In this document: one piece after another, positions 53,778-62,301 of the stretch
Position numbering within the stretch: the first letter of the stretch is position 1
Layout of the letters: each line of letters starts with the position of its first letter
Assembly: GCF_000379025.1 (NCBI RefSeq)
Contig: NZ_KB900617.1
Location: forward strand, 44,504 to 108,503
DNA: 64,000 nucleotides
Direction of reading: 5' to 3'
Source: Orenia marismortui DSM 5156
GTDB lineage: Bacteria; Bacillota; Halanaerobiia; Halobacteroidales; Halobacteroidaceae
Program-made: the position numbers and the translations under genes
Notes under the pieces: model-generated
Told to the model about the DNA's origin: nothing
Databases searched by the model: none
Seen by the model: only the letters and a program-made list of their open reading frames with translations

Positions 53778-55670
53778 TTAACTACCTAATGAAATACTTT
53801 CTATTGGCAGCTTTATTCTTACCTCAGTACCTTCTTTTAAGTTAGAAAAATTCACTCTACCATTAAATTCATTACTAATAATAGAATGAACAATAGATAA
53901 CCCTAAACTCTCCGTATTCTCTAACTTAAAATCTCCATCTAATCCAACTCCATTATCTTTAATAACCAACAGAACAACATCCTCAAGACGCTTACATCTA
54001 ATTTTAATCTTTGCAACTGATTTATCAGTAAAAGCATGTTTTAAACAGTTGCTTACTAATTCATTGACTATTAAAGCAATCGATGATGCCTTATTATAAG
54101 CAATAAATATATCTTCTAAATCTAATTTAACTTTAACCTTTTGATCCAAGTTAACAAATCTAACAATAATTTTTATTAAAGTTTTAAGATTAGTAATACT
54201 TCTACCAAATTTATCTTTAGATAGAATATCATGTACCACAGCTATACTTTTAATTCTTAAAATAATATTATCTAGAATATCATCAACAGATTTTTTAGAG
54301 TTTTCAGCAATAAAGTTCTTTTGTAAAGATACTAAATTTACTATTGCTTGCAAGTTATTTTTAATTCGATGGTGACTTTCTTGTAATAGTGCAGACCTTC
54401 CCATCAGTCTAGTATCCTCAATAGCCAATGCAGCTTGCCGAGCAAAGGTTGATAAATATTTAGATTCATCCTCAGAATGCAAATAAAAGTCTTCATAAAA
54501 AATTTGGATAATTCCTGATACATGTGATCTAATTAACAACGGAATACATATAATTGTCTTTACTTTATTATTTTTTTTAAATAAAGAATCAAAATCCTTT
54601 TCTCGAGCATTGGAATAATAAATATTATCTTCTTTTGAAATATTTAAGATTGACTTTCTGGTTAAACTGGCCTCTAAATATTTTTTTCTCTTAAACTCAA
54701 AGTTATCTATTAATGCATTAGTGCTTTCATCAATCAAATTAATAATACAACCATCAGCATTCATAACCTTACTTACTTCTTTAGCTAATAATATTAATAC
54801 ATCTCTTAATTCATATTCAGAAGTTAAGAATTCAGTTGCTTTAAAAACAGCATCTAAAATTTCTCGTTCATCACTACAACTAGATTGAATCTCTCTGTAA
54901 TTATAATCTACTAGCAAACTAAATAATTTCTTTGGACATTTTTTAGCCTCATCCGCAGCTAAAGTTCCTTTAAATTGACCATTAGCGATAATAGAGATTC
55001 GATCAGAAACTCTTAAAGCTTCTTCCCATCTTTGGGTGATATAAATAATACTACCTCCATCTTTTTTATAACTACTTATCAATCCATAGATTTTAGAAGT
55101 AGATTTAGCACTTAATTTATCTGTAGCTTCATTCATAATAATCACTTCAGGTTTATTTAAAAACACCTTAACAATTGCTACTAACTTCTTCTCTTCTGTA
55201 GATAAGTTATCGACTTTTTCTTTATAATCCAAATCAAAATTATACTGTTCTAAAATCTCTTTAGCTAAATTATTAACTTTCTTCCAATTAATAAAATTAA
55301 AATATTTTTTAGTTGGGTATTCTAATCCAAAAAGATTTTCTGCTACAGAAAAAGAGCTTACAAGAGGAGATTTCTTTAATAGAAAATCTATTTCAGATAA
55401 TTTATGATCCACAACTCTATCTATTAATTCAGATTTAAATTCTAAACTTCCTATTAGCTTCTTTAAAGAGGACTGTCCAAAACTAGCTGATAAGGAATCT
55501 CCTTTAAGATAAGTAGCTATTGACTTAATAAACAACTCACTTGCTGAACTATTCTCTATAACTAGACCATGAACCTCACCTGAATATAGATCTAAATTTA
55601 TATTACTAATACTATGCCCCTCAAAATCACTACAATATAAATTGTTAATCTTAAAAATAGCTTGATCCAT
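53778..55670 (-). CDS. Degenerate ABC ATPase-GAF-HisKA_2 sensor kinase
   Basis: A 630-residue cytosolic protein. Residues 1-255 align along their length with the first cassette of RbsA-type sugar ATPases (SGEVHGLVIEN, FSVAENLFG, VDNLSTEEKKLVAIVKVFL, VIIMNEATDKLS, YITQRWEEALRVSDRISIIANG). The working residues are gone: Walker A Lys-Ser-Thr is replaced at 44-46, LSGGQ reads LSTEE (156-160), the Walker B Asp is Asn180 and the switch His is Gln213. A GAF domain (about 270-420), a HisKA_2 box ESHHRIKNNLQ (431-441) and HATPase motifs (N536, DNGVGL 572-577) follow. It precedes the ANTAR regulator and sugar importer. Start ATG at 55670. Confidence 0.93.
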   Translation of the reverse strand: MDQAIFKINNLYCSDFEGHSISNINLDLYSGEVHGLVIENSSASELFIKSIATYLKGDSLSASFGQSSLKKLIGSLEFKSELIDRVVDHKLSEIDFLLKKSPLVSSFSVAENLFGLEYPTKKYFNFINWKKVNNLAKEILEQYNFDLDYKEKVDNLSTEEKKLVAIVKVFLNKPEVIIMNEATDKLSAKSTSKIYGLISSYKKDGGSIIYITQRWEEALRVSDRISIIANGQFKGTLAADEAKKCPKKLFSLLVDYNYREIQSSCSDEREILDAVFKATEFLTSEYELRDVLILLAKEVSKVMNADGCIINLIDESTNALIDNFEFKRKKYLEASLTRKSILNISKEDNIYYSNAREKDFDSLFKKNNKVKTIICIPLLIRSHVSGIIQIFYEDFYLHSEDESKYLSTFARQAALAIEDTRLMGRSALLQESHHRIKNNLQAIVNLVSLQKNFIAENSKKSVDDILDNIILRIKSIAVVHDILSKDKFGRSITNLKTLIKIIVRFVNLDQKVKVKLDLEDIFIAYNKASSIALIVNELVSNCLKHAFTDKSVAKIKIRCKRLEDVVLLVIKDNGVGLDGDFKLENTESLGLSIVHSIISNEFNGRVNFSNLKEGTEVRIKLPIESISLGS

Positions 55671-55796
55671 TTACTTAGCCACCACCTAAAAATATTCAAT
55701 AAAAAATAAATTCTCTCTAAATTTAATTTTACTATTTATTAAAACCATTCTATGCTTTTTATAAAAAACCTGTATTCTGATTAAAATTAATAAGCT

Positions 55797-55829
55797 AAAA
55801 AAAGAGAATGACTTATCATCATCCTCTTA
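55797..55829 (-). terminator. Terminator of pgeF
   Basis: Minus-strand AAGAGGATGA...TCATTCTCTT stem followed by TTTTTTA, about 20 bases after the pgeF stop. Confidence 0.75.
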
Positions 55830-55849
55830 ATTATTTTATTAATAAAATA

Positions 55850-56671
55850 TTACTTTAATTTAATCAAGCTAGCCATCCTACCTGTCTTAGCCTTATCATT
55901 TCTATAAGAAAAAAATAAATCTGAGTTACAACAAGTACATAGTTCACTCTGAATTATATTTTCTTCTCTAACCCCTATTTCTTCTAACTGAGCTTGATTG
56001 GCTAATGGCATATTAAATCTCCAATGTTCTTTTCCTTCTTCACTAACAAATTCTTCCCAGTTCTCAAAATTATTCTTCAATGGATCAATAACTTTAGAGT
56101 CAACTTGATAACAACAAGCACCAATAGCTGGACCTATTCCTACTAGAATATTTTGAGGATTTGTTCCATATACCTCCTTCATCTTTAGCACCGTTTTCTG
56201 AGCTATCTTTAGCACTGTACCTTTCCAACCAGCATGGGATAATCCAATAACCTTTTTGACTGGATCTAAAATTAAAATCGGGGTACAATCTGCATAATAA
56301 GATGTTAGTAAGATTCCAGGTTGATTAGTAATTAAAGCATCTGTACCATCAATAGCACTTTTATAATCTAAAGCACCTCTCCCTTTATCTTTAATATCAA
56401 TAACTTTGATCTGATCACTATGTATCTGCTTAGCTGCTACCAATTCTTTATGGTTAGAACCCAAAATCTCAGTGATTAACCTTCTATTCTCTAAAATATC
56501 TTCTCTTTTGTCATCAACATGCAAGCCTAGATTCAACTCAGCATAATCACCTTTACTAACACCACCTAACTTAGTTGTAAACCCATGTTCTACCAAACCG
56601 CTATCTTCAAATTCTTCAATAATGTAATATTTGACACCATACACTTCTCTTAATTTAAAAATTTGAATCAC
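55850..56671 (-). CDS. pgeF: Peptidoglycan editing factor PgeF (YfiH/YlmD, multicopper-like)
   Basis: A protein of up to 273 residues of the DUF152/laccase-like family; E. coli YfiH (PgeF) prevents misincorporation of serine into peptidoglycan precursors, and relatives bind zinc and act on purine nucleosides. The conserved histidine and cysteine ligands are in AAKQIHSDQIKV, YYADCTPILI and GLSHAGWKGTV, and IGPAIGACCYQV is typical. The start is uncertain: GTG at 56671 overlaps the best ribosome binding site, while GTG at 56644 has only a weak one. Next to the GerW-like gene. Confidence 0.88.
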   Translation of the reverse strand: MIQIFKLREVYGVKYYIIEEFEDSGLVEHGFTTKLGGVSKGDYAELNLGLHVDDKREDILENRRLITEILGSNHKELVAAKQIHSDQIKVIDIKDKGRGALDYKSAIDGTDALITNQPGILLTSYYADCTPILILDPVKKVIGLSHAGWKGTVLKIAQKTVLKMKEVYGTNPQNILVGIGPAIGACCYQVDSKVIDPLKNNFENWEEFVSEEGKEHWRFNMPLANQAQLEEIGVREENIIQSELCTCCNSDLFFSYRNDKAKTGRMASLIKLK

Positions 56672-56705
56672 CTTCTTCTTATAATTATTCTTAAAAAGTC
56701 TAGCT

Positions 56706-57014
56706 TTAAATAATATTCTCTAGACTTCCTATAATCTCAGGAATTCTTTCTTTTAGTTCTCTCGAGTCTGAATTATCTTTTAAATCTATAAAAGAAACTT
56801 CATTATTATCTTTAATAATAATAATTGCTCTTGTATTCAAAGAAGCTCCTCCACCTGCACCAATCATATCCTTACTTCCAATTCCAAACCCTACTATAGT
56901 ATCTATAATAGGAATAAAAGTCAAATCGTCTAGTTTATATGGATCACCAAAAATTTGATTTTCTTTAATCATCTCTTCCAAATTAAATATAAGATCATCT
57001 TGTTGTAAAGTCAT
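56706..57014 (-). CDS. GerW/YtfJ-like sporulation-related protein
   Basis: A 102-residue protein with the pattern of the GerW (YtfJ) family: TFIPIIDTIVGFGIGSKDMIGAGGGASLNTRAIIII, with the glycine-rich GAGGGAS turn. In Bacillus subtilis the family member is needed for normal spore germination. It is slightly shorter than GerW itself. Start ATG at 57014. It lies 34 bases upstream of pgeF, and the two genes may form one transcript. Confidence 0.75.
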   Translation of the reverse strand: MTLQQDDLIFNLEEMIKENQIFGDPYKLDDLTFIPIIDTIVGFGIGSKDMIGAGGGASLNTRAIIIIKDNNEVSFIDLKDNSDSRELKERIPEIIGSLENII

Positions 57015-57073
57015 CTTTTATCTGCCCCCTTCATATTAGTTTATTCCTTTTTTATTAATTTATAATAGCAGAT

Positions 57074-57099
57074 AAAAAAGAACAGTTCTCACTGTTCTT
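57074..57099 (-). terminator. Terminator of SBP/HD-GYP operon
   Basis: Minus-strand AGAACAG/CTGTTCT stem followed by TTTTTTATC, directly after the stop codon of the binding protein gene. Confidence 0.8.
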
Positions 57100-58206
57100 C
57101 TAATTAAGAGTTTTAACTTTATTCTTCCATAATTTAAATAACTGATCTTCATTTAAGTTGCCTTCTAAATAGTTTCTAAACTTTGAAGAGAAAAAATTAT
57201 ATAATAAATAATCATTACTTTTATTTATCTTTACAGCATTCAATAATTGTTTTGCCACTATATCTCCTTGTCCAGTTAACTCTTCTAAAAACTCATCATT
57301 AGGCATAATAGTACCATTATATTTATAAAACTTTCTTGCTACCTCCTCTGAAGATAAATATTTCATAACATCTCTAATTACCGGATTATCATTTAACATA
57401 GCCCATTGCTGTCCTCCCATTGGAGAAAAATGACCTTCTTTTCCCTTAGGTAACAAGGCTATTTTAAAATCTTGATTGGATTTATCTAAAGATGATAAAA
57501 CCCAAGGTCCATTAATCATCATAGCTACCTTTTCTTCAATAAACATCTTTACCATCTGGTCATAAAAGTTATTGTTATCTACTTTAGGTAAAGAGTTATC
57601 TTTATAAAGCCTTTTAAATCTCTTAGCTACATTTATGAAAGAATTATAGTCTACATCCTCTGTAAGGAAATTTTTATCTTCACTTCCAAAAAAGACACTC
57701 ATCCACCATCCTGAATATAATGAGATATAAGAACCATATTGCACTATTTTATCAGATGAAAAATCTTCTTCACCTAAACTTCTTCCAGATTCATCTATAG
57801 TATATTCTCTTGTATAACTAATAAAATCATCAAGAGTAAGTGGTGGCATCTTAATAATATTTGGATTATAAAAAAGTAATAAACAATCAACTGATTGTGG
57901 AATTACAGTATCAGCTACTATATATTTTTTAAACCATTCAGGAGTCTTAATATCAATTCTTGCTATATCAATCTTTTTACCTGACTCTAAAAATTCTTGG
58001 ATTCTTGTGAAATGATTAGAAAATGGTATATTCAAAAGATTAAACTCAACAAAATGAAATCTTTCATATTCTTTTAATATTTTCTGTAATCCTTTAGCTT
58101 CTTCTTCAGTCATTTGTACAGCCATATTCACTTCTTTTCTTGGCATATATATATACCCTAAAACTAAAATTAAAACAAGTCCCAAAATTAAAATCTTTAG
58201 TTTCAA
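57100..58206 (-). CDS. Membrane-anchored solute-binding protein (sensor partner?)
   Basis: A 368-residue extracellular-solute-binding protein of the maltose type (SBP_bac_1). The N-terminal segment (LKILILGLVLILVLGYIYM) has no lipobox Cys and probably acts as an anchor or signal. SVDCLLLFYNPNIIKMPPLT, EEKVAMMINGPWVL, FSPMGGQQWAMLNDNP and KYNGTIMPNDEFL match family landmarks. No permease or ATPase is encoded nearby; its start overlaps the HD-GYP stop by four bases (ATGA), so the two are co-translated. I infer a sensory rather than transport role. Confidence 0.82.
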   Translation of the reverse strand: MKLKILILGLVLILVLGYIYMPRKEVNMAVQMTEEEAKGLQKILKEYERFHFVEFNLLNIPFSNHFTRIQEFLESGKKIDIARIDIKTPEWFKKYIVADTVIPQSVDCLLLFYNPNIIKMPPLTLDDFISYTREYTIDESGRSLGEEDFSSDKIVQYGSYISLYSGWWMSVFFGSEDKNFLTEDVDYNSFINVAKRFKRLYKDNSLPKVDNNNFYDQMVKMFIEEKVAMMINGPWVLSSLDKSNQDFKIALLPKGKEGHFSPMGGQQWAMLNDNPVIRDVMKYLSSEEVARKFYKYNGTIMPNDEFLEELTGQGDIVAKQLLNAVKINKSNDYLLYNFFSSKFRNYLEGNLNEDQLFKLWKNKVKTLN

Positions 58207-59891
58207 GCAATTCCCTCCTCTTCCCCTTTGTAGATATTTATTATATTTTCTTTATTCTCGATAAAAATATCAACTAACTGCGGATCAAATTGTTTACCTT
58301 TTTCTTGAGTTATAATATTAAAAGCCTGTTCAAAAGTAAAAGCCTTTTTATAAGGTCGTTCAGATTTAAGAGCATCAAAAACATCACAAATAGCTACTAT
58401 TCTACTTTCATAAGGAATATCATTCCCCTCTAAACCTAGAGGATATCCTGTACCATCCCATTTTTCATGATGAGTTAGAGCTATACTAGATGCCATTTCG
58501 AAAAGAGGATGTTCTATTTTAGATATAATATTATATCCTGCTTGACAATGCTCTTTCATTTGAGCAAACTCTTCTTTAGTTAATTTTCCAGGTTTTAAAA
58601 GAATACTATCTGGTATTGCTATCTTTCCTAAATCATGTAGTTTAGCAGCATTCTCTAGCATAATCAATTCTTCCTGATCATCAATGATAGCATCACCTAA
58701 TATTCTAGCTACTTTACTGACCCGATTAATATGAGCACCTGTAACATCATCACGATATTCTGACATTTCCCCTAACAATAATAATATTTTATAAATCATT
58801 TTCTTATTCTGTTCTAGATAATCTTCTTTCTCTTTATTAACTTTAACTATATCTTCAGCCAAATTATTCAACAACTCTTTAGTATTCTCTTCTAAACCTT
58901 CCGTTTCTTCTTGGACTAATGAATAAAAGGAATCTTTGGTGATTTTATCTGCTATTAAATTCTCAATCATCCCTAAAACTTTCCACAACGATTTATTAGT
59001 AACTTTAATTATCTGGTTATTCTTCTTTAATTTAGTAGCATAATCATAGTTACTCTGAAACAGTCCTTCTAAAGTATCACCAATCTTATCAATCTCTTTA
59101 ATTCCAATACAGGGAAGTTTACTATCATGATTAATCCCTTTAACTGCTCTCTTACCAATACTATATGCCATTTCAGAAAAACGACTAATTCTTCGAGAAA
59201 AAACTCTACTAAAACCCTCAGTTAAATAAAGTGAAATTAACACTGTTACACTTAACAATAAAATTATTTTAAATAAAACTCTCTTTATTAAACTTAATAA
59301 ATTCAATTCCAAATCTATAATTAAATAAAAAGGATAAGTAACATAAGGATTATCATTCATTCCAATAAAATAATAGTCTAAACCATCTCTTTTCACTCTA
59401 CTTCTATCATAGAAATCCAAATCAACAAATTGATTTGTACTAGTAAAAACAGGTTCATATAAAAGAGAAAATAATCCGTAGGGAGCTTTCAAATTGAGAA
59501 TATCTCCTGTTTTTTTGGCTAATTTATGTATGTTAATCTTATATAAAGCTATTTTATCCCCCTGACTTTTATAAATATAAAGAGTATCTTTCTTGATTTT
59601 TGAATATCTATCCATACCACCAACTTCTTTTATCCGACCCTTTATATTAAGAAGATCATCAGGGTAAACTGGCTTAGTATTTTTAATCTTATTATCTATT
59701 TCCCTTTCTAAATATTCAAAATATAAAGAAGACAAAGAATCATACAAATTAATCCTTTCTTTTAAGTTCTGATTCAACTCATAATATATACTAAATGGAA
59801 TAAGAAGCAAGGACATAATCAATAATGCCAGCAATATATTTTGGGTCAAAATTGACTTGAAACTTTTACTAGAAATATTTCTCACCCCCAC
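58203..59891 (-). CDS. Membrane HD-GYP domain phosphodiesterase
   Basis: A 562-residue protein with an N-terminal membrane segment (about residues 15-32), an extracytoplasmic domain of about 170 residues, a second membrane helix (about 205-225), a HAMP-like linker and a C-terminal HD-GYP domain. Catalytic residues are intact: AKLHDLGKIAIPDSILLKPG and THHEKWDGTGYPLGLEG. HD-GYP enzymes degrade cyclic di-GMP to GMP. Start ATG at 59891 is reached without a strong ribosome binding site. The stop overlaps the start of the solute-binding protein gene, suggesting ligand-controlled signalling. Confidence 0.9.
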   Translation of the reverse strand: MGVRNISSKSFKSILTQNILLALLIMSLLLIPFSIYYELNQNLKERINLYDSLSSLYFEYLEREIDNKIKNTKPVYPDDLLNIKGRIKEVGGMDRYSKIKKDTLYIYKSQGDKIALYKINIHKLAKKTGDILNLKAPYGLFSLLYEPVFTSTNQFVDLDFYDRSRVKRDGLDYYFIGMNDNPYVTYPFYLIIDLELNLLSLIKRVLFKIILLLSVTVLISLYLTEGFSRVFSRRISRFSEMAYSIGKRAVKGINHDSKLPCIGIKEIDKIGDTLEGLFQSNYDYATKLKKNNQIIKVTNKSLWKVLGMIENLIADKITKDSFYSLVQEETEGLEENTKELLNNLAEDIVKVNKEKEDYLEQNKKMIYKILLLLGEMSEYRDDVTGAHINRVSKVARILGDAIIDDQEELIMLENAAKLHDLGKIAIPDSILLKPGKLTKEEFAQMKEHCQAGYNIISKIEHPLFEMASSIALTHHEKWDGTGYPLGLEGNDIPYESRIVAICDVFDALKSERPYKKAFTFEQAFNIITQEKGKQFDPQLVDIFIENKENIINIYKGEEEGIA

Positions 59892-60184
59892 TTTTTATCA
59901 AATTCTCACTAATTAATTTCAGTATTTTAAAAAAAGATTACCTATCGTTATTTATAATCCTTTCTTACTTATATTCCACAAAAAAATCAAACTTCCTTTT
60001 TTAGTTATCAGATTCACAGTATAATAACTAAAAATAAATTTCTGCTAATAGATTCTAAATATTTCATATAATATCACAAAAATTATAATAGACTACACTA
60101 AAAATAATCTGCAAAACTACTCAATAACTAATTAATACTAGAAAATATGAAGTTGGGTATAATATGAGGTAAGGAGGGATACTA

Positions 60185-60361
60185 ATGGCTAAAAAAGAAA
60201 TCAATTTAAAACAAGATATGGAAATCAATCGAGAAATAGCGGAAACTAAAGCAAAAAGGGTTTTAGAAAAAGTTGATGCCTTTGAAATGAATGAACATCG
60301 TCAAGATCGTAAAGGCGTTCCTCCTGTAGCAAGAAATGATTTAGGAATTGGCAGAAAATAA
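60185..60361 (+). CDS. Small basic protein, 58 aa, unknown
   Basis: ATG at 60185 with a strong ribosome binding site (AAGGAGGG, six bases before) opens 58 codons to TAA at 60359-60361. The product is hydrophilic, with a Lys/Glu-rich helix (residues about 5-35) and a C-terminal MNEHRQDRKGVPPVARNDLGIGRK. A TATAAT-like box lies at 60158-60163 and a perfect terminator begins at the stop codon, so it is a complete small transcription unit. I do not recognise the family. The rest of 59892-60184 shows nothing. Confidence 0.75.
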   Translation: MAKKEINLKQDMEINREIAETKAKRVLEKVDAFEMNEHRQDRKGVPPVARNDLGIGRK

Positions 60362-60392
60362 AAAAAGGCAGGAGAATTCTCCTGCCTTTTTT
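60361..60392. terminator. Bidirectional terminator of 58-aa gene
   Basis: Perfect palindrome AAAAAAGGCAGGAGAA/TTCTCCTGCCTTTTTT, overlapping the stop codon by one base. It may also serve the convergent histidine kinase gene ending at 60481. Confidence 0.88.
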
Positions 60393-60480
60393 ATTTGAAC
60401 TTTATTAATTTTACTTCCTTCTTTATTAAACCTTCTTTAATTAAAAATTTATTATCTATAAACCCTAATTTTATCAAAAA

Positions 60481-62301
60481 TCATTTACTTTCTATAATAA
60501 AACTGAAATCACTACCTTTCCCAGCTTCACTCTCTACCTCAACCTTTCCTCCTAAACCTTCAACTATCTCTTTAACTATTGATAACCCTAGTCCAGTCCC
60601 TTTTTGGTCAGGAGTTCTTGCTCGATCAACTTGATGAAACCTCTCCCAAATATAAGGTAGTTCAGAAGTAGGAATACCAATCCCATCATCAATAACTTTT
60701 ACTTTAACTTCAGCTTCAAGCTTCTTAACTTTAATTTCTATTCTGCCATCTGAAGCAGTAAATTTAATAGCATTACTTAATAAATTAATCAAAACCTCTT
60801 CAATTCTATCTCGGTCACTTTTCACAATTAAAGTTTCACTAGCTTCGATAGAAACATCTCTATCTTCTAATCTGCCTTCTAAATTAATTATAACCGAATT
60901 AATTAACACAATTAAATCAAATTCACTTGCTTTAAAATCCATTTGACCAGACTGCAATCGAGAAAGGTCTAAAGTATCTTTAACCAACCTTGTCATCCTA
61001 GTAGTTTCTGATAATACCCGATTTAAATATTCGCTTTGCAGATCTATATCTTCAACTACTCCATCTAAAATTGCTTCCAAATAACCACGAATAGCTGTTA
61101 GCGGAGTCTTTAATTCATGAGAAACATTAGCAACAAATAGCCTACGCATCTCATCTAATTTTCTAATTTCTGTAACATCTCTAACTAAAATTATAATCCC
61201 CCATAACTCATCATCAGTCTTTGTAATTGGAGCAGCATGAGCTACAATTATCTTATCTCCAAAATTAAATTCTTCCTTTAACTCTTTTTCCTCTAGCATC
61301 ACTTCTTCCACTAAATCGAGTAGAGTATCATTAAAGCAGTCATTAAATTCCGCTCCTATTATCTCCTTATCAATCTCTAAAATTTCCTTTAACCTTGGAT
61401 TGGCTAATAAAATCCTCTGGTCTTTACTAACACCTAATACTCCTTCTGCCATACTACTTAGCATTTCTTCCATTCTTCTCTTTTCAGTAGTCAATTCATT
61501 AATATTACTTTCTAGCTTAGTGGATAAATAATTAAAACTCTTTCCCAATTCTCCTATCTCATCATTGGGAAGCTTGTCTATCTTAGCTTTAAAGTTTCCA
61601 GCTGCCATCAGGCGTGCTTTGTCCTTCATCTCTTTAACAGGACGAGTAATTCCCTTAGAAATAAAATAGCCTAAAATCAATGCTATTAAAATAGCAATAA
61701 AACTTACCCTTATAGTTAGATTTCTCACCTTAACTACAGTCTCTTCTAAACCTCTTAAAGGAGAAATTAAAAATAACGCCATTCTTTCAGAAGTTCTTAT
61801 TGGAATTCCTACACCAATAATTGCTTGATTCAACATTGGGGTTTCTCCTCTAAAGCTAGTTGCATCCCCTGCCAAAACTTTATTTAGTTCATCACTAAAA
61901 TTCATCATTACTTGAGGAGGATTATTTCTATTATGCCTCATCATGCCATGGTGATTCATCATTCCTCTGCCTTGATTATGATGCATCTTTCTCATCCATG
62001 AACTTCTCATCATTCCTTGCAGCCTCATCCCCTGATTAATTATTTCTCTTTCTTGATTGATTATTATTAAACTAGTATCTAATAGTTTTTCTAAATTATT
62101 TAAAGAAATATTACTATCAGAATAATCATTCTCAGAAATAATCTTAGCTACAGCCTGCCCTTTCCCTAATAACTCTCTCTCTTTTGCCTGATAAAAATAA
62201 TCTTTTAAATAATTAGGTAAAATAACCAATAATAATAATAAAATTAAAATTGGTATTATAATATAACTTCCCATAATCTTTGAAAAAAGATTATTAAACA
62301 T
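60481..62301 (-). CDS. Sensor histidine kinase with Met/His-rich sensory loop
   Basis: A 606-residue PhoR/WalK-type kinase: membrane helix 1 (about residues 10-30), extracytoplasmic domain (31-190), helix 2 (about 195-215), HAMP (about 213-268), PAS (about 275-375), HisKA with phospho-acceptor His395 in VANVSHELKTPLTAIRGYLE, and HATPase (VIDDGIGIPTSEL, GTGLGLSIVKEIVEG). Residues 92-133 of the sensory domain contain 11 methionines and 5 histidines, the kind of cluster that binds Cu(I) or Ag(I). The gene overlaps the response regulator gene by eight bases. Confidence 0.92.
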   Translation of the reverse strand: MFNNLFSKIMGSYIIIPILILLLLLVILPNYLKDYFYQAKERELLGKGQAVAKIISENDYSDSNISLNNLEKLLDTSLIIINQEREIINQGMRLQGMMRSSWMRKMHHNQGRGMMNHHGMMRHNRNNPPQVMMNFSDELNKVLAGDATSFRGETPMLNQAIIGVGIPIRTSERMALFLISPLRGLEETVVKVRNLTIRVSFIAILIALILGYFISKGITRPVKEMKDKARLMAAGNFKAKIDKLPNDEIGELGKSFNYLSTKLESNINELTTEKRRMEEMLSSMAEGVLGVSKDQRILLANPRLKEILEIDKEIIGAEFNDCFNDTLLDLVEEVMLEEKELKEEFNFGDKIIVAHAAPITKTDDELWGIIILVRDVTEIRKLDEMRRLFVANVSHELKTPLTAIRGYLEAILDGVVEDIDLQSEYLNRVLSETTRMTRLVKDTLDLSRLQSGQMDFKASEFDLIVLINSVIINLEGRLEDRDVSIEASETLIVKSDRDRIEEVLINLLSNAIKFTASDGRIEIKVKKLEAEVKVKVIDDGIGIPTSELPYIWERFHQVDRARTPDQKGTGLGLSIVKEIVEGLGGKVEVESEAGKGSDFSFIIESK

